This document shows positions 1 through 3,449 of a DNA stretch of 6,202 bases, in pieces (positions within the stretch are counted from its first letter, which is position 1; the number at the start of each line of letters is the position of its first letter). The notes below the pieces were generated by a model. It saw nothing but the letters and a program-made list of their open reading frames with translations. It ran no database searches and was not told the origin of the DNA. Both the position numbers and the translations under genes were made by a program. The stretch comes from an uncultured Bryobacterales bacterium (GTDB lineage Bacteria > Acidobacteriota > Terriglobia > Bryobacterales > Bryobacteraceae): contig CALMAV010000433.1 in the NCBI GenBank assembly GCA_937859895.1, positions 348 to 6,549 on the forward strand, read 5' to 3'.

Positions 1-710
1 AAAACTTCCTTTTCTGCAAGTGCCGGATCAAGGGCAGCCGGATCGGACAGCAGCTTGAATCGAACGTAGATGGAAGAACTCGTATGGTTCTCATACTCCA
101 CTTCCGCCTCTGCCAAGGCCGTACGATCCTTAATGCACCAGTGAACGGGCTTGAGCCCTTTGTAGACTGAGCCGCTATGAAGAAAGTCAACGAAGGCACC
201 AGCGATCACGGCCTCGTACTCGGCGCTCATGGTGAGGTACGGATCCTCCCATCGCCCGAAGACACCCAGGCGCTTGAACTCACGGCGATGAATGTCAACG
301 AAGTTCGCTGCGTACGCCCGGCACTCGCCGCGAATCTCAGCGGTTGTCATGGCGGCTTTGCGTTTGCCTAGTTCGGCGTCTACTTTGATCTCGATTGGCA
401 GGCCGTGACAATCCCAACCGGGAATATACGGAGCGTCGAAGCCCGCCATCGTCTTAGACTTCACGATGAAGTCTTTCAGGATCTTATTGAACGCTGTACC
501 CAGGTGAATATTGCCGTTGGCGTACGGTGGGCCATCGTGCAGGACGTATTCGGGAGCACCGGCGCGAGCCTGTCGAATCTGGCCATAGACGTTTGAAGCC
601 TCCCACTTTTCGAGCAGTCGCGGTTCGAGAACCGGCAGATTTGCCTGCATCGGAAACTCGGTTTTGGGCAGGTTGACCGTTTTCTTCAGGTCAACAGAAG
701 TGGCGTCCAT
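1..710 (-). CDS. ileS: Isoleucyl-tRNA synthetase, N-terminal part (truncated by left window edge)
   Basis: Cytoplasmic class I aminoacyl-tRNA synthetase that charges tRNA-Ile with isoleucine. The minus strand from the ATG at 710-708 translates without a stop to the left edge, giving 236 residues. The IleRS N-terminal signature is clear: HDGPPYANGNIHLG at residues 58-71, then NKILKDFIVKSK at 75-86, GWDCHGLPIE at 98-107 (part of the aminoacyl-adenylate pocket in this family) and KPVHWC at 187-192. The canonical HIGH tetrapeptide reads HLGT (residues 69-72). The editing domain, KMSKS loop and anticodon-binding part lie outside the window. The start was chosen because the preceding ATG (723-721) is followed at once by a stop, and the protein then begins at the usual distance before the catalytic core. 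No strong Shine-Dalgarno sequence precedes it. It is transcribed divergently from the DLH-family gene. The identity is confident. Confidence 0.97.
   Translation of the reverse strand, partial: MDATSVDLKKTVNLPKTEFPMQANLPVLEPRLLEKWEASNVYGQIRQARAGAPEYVLHDGPPYANGNIHLGTAFNKILKDFIVKSKTMAGFDAPYIPGWDCHGLPIEIKVDAELGKRKAAMTTAEIRGECRAYAANFVDIHRREFKRLGVFGRWEDPYLTMSAEYEAVIAGAFVDFLHSGSVYKGLKPVHWCIKDRTALAEAEVEYENHTSSSIYVRFKLLSDPAALDPALAEKEV
672..695. repeat. Perfect 7-bp inverted repeat (hairpin or possible operator) at the 5' end of ileS
   Basis: GTTGACC at 672-678 and GGTCAAC at 689-695 are exact reverse complements separated by 10 bases. The element lies inside ileS codons 6-13 and upstream of the divergent DLH-family gene. 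In ileS mRNA it could form a 7-bp stem with a 10-base loop soon after the start codon. As DNA it could be a dimeric repressor site. No U-tract follows on either strand, so it is not an intrinsic terminator. The repeat is seen directly; any function is inference, and coding constraint or chance could explain it. Confidence 0.4.
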
Positions 711-736
711 GGGGTCATTTCATGGTAACGAATGGC

Positions 737-741
737 GGAGG
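737..741 (+). promoter_or_regulatory. Shine-Dalgarno sequence GGAGG before the ATG at 750
   Basis: GGAGG, followed by another G, lies 8 bases before the ATG at 750. This is an ideal site and spacing for translation initiation. It is 72 bases before the preferred DLH-family start at 814, and 21 and 27 bases before the alternative TTG 763 and ATG 769. It therefore fits none of those starts directly and points instead to the short reading frame at 750. Confidence 0.55.
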
Positions 742-749
742 GTTTATTG

Positions 750-824
750 ATGATGATCCCGTTTGTCGATGGCAGCGATACACTTCCCTCAGAGAGCAAC
801 CCCGTCCACACATATGAGAACTGA
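750..824 (+). CDS. Putative 24-residue leader peptide overlapping the DLH-family start
   Basis: ATG ATG at 750-755 opens a 24-codon frame (begins MMIPFVDGSD, ends VHTYEN) that stops at TGA 822-824. It has the best ribosome binding site in the interval, GGAGG at 737-741 with 8-base spacing. Its last codons overlap, in another frame, the ATG at 814 of the exported DLH-family protein. This arrangement would suit translational coupling, because ribosomes finishing at 824 would be 8 bases past the downstream start. The peptide is not recognised: it is mildly acidic, with no membrane segment, no cysteine and no run of a single regulatory amino acid such as would mark a classical attenuator. It could equally be a chance frame, with the GGAGG coincidental. 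Existence as a translated product is inference. Confidence 0.35.
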   Translation: MMIPFVDGSDTLPSESNPVHTYEN

Positions 825-1710
825 GAAGAGTCGAACAACATCTGACACACAGCCATCCCATTTGGGAAGGCGCGACTTTGTTGCCTTTTCCCTAGCTGCA
901 AGCGCTGCTGGAGCAACGGTGGAAGCAGCCGTGGCAGCCTTGGACGTTTCGGAAACCGATGTGAACATCGTCACTCCAAGCGGCTCCTGCGACGCTGCCT
1001 TCATTCATCCGAAAAGTGGTTCGCATCCAGGAGTCTTGCTCTGGCCCGATGCTTTTGGATTGCGTCCTGCCATGCGTGACATGGCCAAGCGACTTGCCGC
1101 CCAGGGATACTCGGTGCTTGTTCCCAACCCTTTCTATCGTGTTAGCAAAGCGCCATTCAAAGACGCGTCTACCTTCAACTTCGGCAATCCAGCCGACATG
1201 GCGAAACTACGACCGCTTATGGCATCGATTACTGCTCCTGGCCATGCGGAGGAGGATGCAGTTGCTTACGTAGGCTTTCTCGATGCGCAGAAGGAAGTGG
1301 ACAGAGCAAAGAAGGTTGGAACGCAAGGCTACTGCATGGGCGGTCCGCTGGTGGTGAGAACCGCTGCAACATTGCCCGACCGTATCGGCGCTGCTGCATC
1401 TTTTCACGGCGGCGGCCTAGTTACGGACAAGCCGGATAGCCCGCATCTGCTTGCGCCCAAGATCAAGGCCCGAATGTATTTCGGCATTGCTTCCAACGAC
1501 GACGAAAAGCAGCCGGATGCAAAAGACAAACTTAAGCGAGCATTTGCAGCAGCGTCGGTTCCGGTAGAGATCGAAGTTTATCCGGGGGCGCTGCATGGCT
1601 GGTGTGTGCCGGATATGCCTCTACACGATGGCTCGCCGATCTACAATCAGCCTGCGGCTGAGCGTGCCTGGAGCAAGCTGCTGGCTCTTTACAAAGAAGC
1701 GCTTGCTTAG
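814..1710 (+). CDS. Tat-exported dienelactone hydrolase-family protein (alpha/beta hydrolase)
   Basis: Predicted alpha/beta hydrolase of the dienelactone hydrolase (carboxymethylenebutenolidase-like) family, which cleaves lactone or ester bonds; the real substrate is unknown. The ATG at 814 gives 298 residues. A twin-arginine signal comes first: GRRDFVAF at 18-25, a hydrophobic alanine-rich stretch to about 36, and a plausible AVA-A cleavage near 41, implying folded export. The core shows VLLWPDAFGL (74-83), GYCMGG (172-177) with nucleophile Cys174, an Asp at 229/230 in SNDDE, and HGW with His261, completing the Cys-Asp-His triad of DLH. The Glu that follows the first strand in classical DLH (QEIFG) corresponds to Asp79 here. 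In-frame TTG 763 and ATG 769 are possible earlier starts but would only lengthen the signal's n-region. It converges with the glucosidase gene, 4 bases away. The family is confident; the start and substrate are less so. Confidence 0.9.
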   Translation: MRTEKSRTTSDTQPSHLGRRDFVAFSLAASAAGATVEAAVAALDVSETDVNIVTPSGSCDAAFIHPKSGSHPGVLLWPDAFGLRPAMRDMAKRLAAQGYSVLVPNPFYRVSKAPFKDASTFNFGNPADMAKLRPLMASITAPGHAEEDAVAYVGFLDAQKEVDRAKKVGTQGYCMGGPLVVRTAATLPDRIGAAASFHGGGLVTDKPDSPHLLAPKIKARMYFGIASNDDEKQPDAKDKLKRAFAAASVPVEIEVYPGALHGWCVPDMPLHDGSPIYNQPAAERAWSKLLALYKEALA

Positions 1711-1714
1711 GGCG

Positions 1715-3418
1715 TTACTGCAACTGAGCCACAACCGAACCAAATGGCGGCAGGGAAAACTGGCCGCTTGCGATCTGTAGTGGCGATGAAGAAATTAGCA
1801 CTTCGCCAGACTTGTTGGCAAGCTCCTCAATAGCAAGGGACTGTGCATTTGCCGTTAAATTACAAGAGACAAGCACCGACTTGCCGTCCGGAGTTCGGCG
1901 CATAAACGACAGCACAGACGGGTTATTAGGGTCCACAATCACAAATTCCCCTTCTCGGAGCTGCGCATTGCTCTTTCGAAGCTGGATCAGCTTTTTATAG
2001 AAATTAAGCAACGAATTCGGATCTTTGTTCTCGCTCGCCACATTGACTGTTTTGTAGTCGGAACCAACCGGCAACCAGGTTTTCTTCGTTGAACTAAAAC
2101 CGGCCTGATTATCCGCGTTCCACTGCATGGGAGTGCGTTCCGCATCGCGGCCTTTTTCACGCGGCCAGCCAATCTTGCCGATCGGGTCCTGCACGTCTTC
2201 TTTGCGCCTCGGCAGGTGATCGGTCATGCCGATCTCCTGGCCATAGTAGAGCAGCGCGGAGTCTTTAGGCGTCAGCAGCATGGTTGCGATTAACCGCGCA
2301 ACGGCATCGGCATGTCCTTTTTGGTCGTAACGCTCCGTGCTACGCGGGTTATCGTGGTTGTCAAACGCAAAGAGCGGCGTGTTGCCATTGATCTTGGTCT
2401 CCGCATCTACCAGCAATTGCCGTGTTTTGGCAGTGTCGAAGCTGTTCACGAAGCCATACTGCAGATCCATAGGTAACTGTAATTCGTCGTTGTTCTTGCC
2501 ATACATCAAAGCCAAATCGTTGGCGTTGTTCAGATAAGTCTCACCAATCAGAACGCGCCCTGGATACTCGTCCGTTACCTTGCGCAGATCCCGAAGCACA
2601 TCATGCACTTGGGGCAGATTATCTGTATAAATCGTGTCATGGTTAGGATCGCCGAACTTATTGGTGCCAGATGTGGTGGGTTCGTCTCGCAATGCCGGGT
2701 CCTCAAACAGGTGAGTGACAGCGTCCAGGCGAAAGCCGGCCACACCCTTCTGCATCCAGAAGCGAAGGACGTCGTACATGGCATTCCTGACATCGCTATT
2801 GCCCCAGTTCAGATCCGGCTGTTCCTTATAGAAAGCGTGATAGTAGAACTGATTGCGCGTATCGACATACTGCCAGGCGGAGTGCCCGAAGATGGAGATC
2901 CAATTATTTGGCGGTTGCCCGTTGGCCTTGCCGTCTCGCCAAAGGAACCAATCAGCTTTAGGGTTGGTGCGTGACGATTTGGACTCGATAAACCAGGGAT
3001 GCTGGTCGGAGGTGTGATTCAGCACCATATCGGCAATGACACGAATGTTTCGCTTAGTGGCCTCTGCCATCAGGCGGTCAAAGTCAGCCATGGTGCCGAA
3101 CTGAGGATCAATCGCTCGATAGTCAGAGATGTCATATCCGAAATCGACCAGCGGCGAAGGAAAAAACGGAGTGATCCAGATAGCGTCAACACCCAGATCT
3201 TTCAGATAGTCGAGGTGTGCGGTAATGCCATTGATATCGCCGATACCATCGCCGTTTGCGTCGCCGAAGCTACGCGGATATATTTCATAGATCACCGCGG
3301 TCTTCCACCAATTGTTATCAGCATCCGCAGCCCGCGCAGTTATCGGGTTGAAGAGCAGGGTAGAAAGGGTGGATATGGCAAGCCGACACAACCATCGGCG
3401 TAGGGTTCCGGGACGCAT
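1715..3418 (-). CDS. Secreted GH13 alpha-glucosidase (maltase-like)
   Basis: Glycoside hydrolase family 13 exo-enzyme releasing glucose from the non-reducing ends of malto-oligosaccharides, 567 residues, a normal length. A Sec signal peptide is evident (RR and R residues, hydrophobic LAISTLSTLLF, cleavage ARA-A near 30/31), so it probably acts in the periplasm or outside. The TIM barrel begins at WWKTAVIYEIYPRSF (37-51). DANGDGIGD (53-61) is the calcium loop seen in oligo-1,6-glucosidases. Conserved regions: DMVLNH (130-135), GFRLDAV with nucleophile Asp232, GETYL with acid/base Glu293, and FDNHDNPR with Asp356. RTPMQW (428-433) is typical of alpha-glucosidases, and a C-terminal beta domain follows. 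Ala233 after the nucleophile suggests alpha-1,4 rather than alpha-1,6 preference (Val in oligo-1,6-glucosidases). DAVTHLFED resembles insect-type maltases (GH13_17). Trehalose synthase is a less likely alternative. The start has GGAAGG only 3 bases upstream, and the gene lies 31 bases after the oxidoreductase gene, probably in one transcript. Confidence 0.95.
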   Translation of the reverse strand: MRPGTLRRWLCRLAISTLSTLLFNPITARAADADNNWWKTAVIYEIYPRSFGDANGDGIGDINGITAHLDYLKDLGVDAIWITPFFPSPLVDFGYDISDYRAIDPQFGTMADFDRLMAEATKRNIRVIADMVLNHTSDQHPWFIESKSSRTNPKADWFLWRDGKANGQPPNNWISIFGHSAWQYVDTRNQFYYHAFYKEQPDLNWGNSDVRNAMYDVLRFWMQKGVAGFRLDAVTHLFEDPALRDEPTTSGTNKFGDPNHDTIYTDNLPQVHDVLRDLRKVTDEYPGRVLIGETYLNNANDLALMYGKNNDELQLPMDLQYGFVNSFDTAKTRQLLVDAETKINGNTPLFAFDNHDNPRSTERYDQKGHADAVARLIATMLLTPKDSALLYYGQEIGMTDHLPRRKEDVQDPIGKIGWPREKGRDAERTPMQWNADNQAGFSSTKKTWLPVGSDYKTVNVASENKDPNSLLNFYKKLIQLRKSNAQLREGEFVIVDPNNPSVLSFMRRTPDGKSVLVSCNLTANAQSLAIEELANKSGEVLISSSPLQIASGQFSLPPFGSVVAQLQ

Positions 3419-3421
3419 ACG

Positions 3422-3427
3422 CCTTCC
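3422..3427 (-). promoter_or_regulatory. Closely spaced Shine-Dalgarno (GGAAGG) of the alpha-glucosidase
   Basis: On the minus strand GGAAGG is followed by only three bases (CGT) before the ATG at 3418-3416. This is shorter than the usual 5-9 base spacing, so initiation may be weak. The 31-base gap to the upstream gene contains no terminator-like hairpin, which supports read-through transcription from the oxidoreductase gene. No better in-frame ATG, GTG or TTG lies upstream in the gap. Confidence 0.45.
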
Positions 3428-3449
3428 ATGGTAGTCGAAGTGAAACAGC

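Noticed and set aside
177..596. Two small plus-strand frames opposite ileS
   Set aside because: They are antisense to invariant IleRS motifs and show no independent coding evidence.
743..769. Possible sigma70 promoter for ileS on the minus strand (TCGACA at 769-764, AATAAA at 748-743)
   Set aside because: The spacer is only 15 bases and the -10 matches TATAAT at four of six positions. This is too weak to annotate.
763..813. Longer N-terminus for the DLH-family protein starting at TTG 763 or ATG 769
   Set aside because: The extension adds a non-conserved stretch before a signal peptide that is already complete from ATG 814, and the GGAGG at 737-741 is too far from 763 or 769 to serve them well.
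1695..1712. AAGCGCTT palindrome near the convergent junction as a terminator
   Set aside because: It is an 8-bp self-complementary sequence with no loop and no T-tract, so it cannot act as an intrinsic terminator.
2603..3403. Long plus-strand open frames (2603-2974 and 2999-3403) opposite the glucosidase
   Set aside because: They are antisense to a confidently identified GH13 gene, with low-complexity or unnatural protein composition and no recognisable motif. They are shadows of its codon usage.
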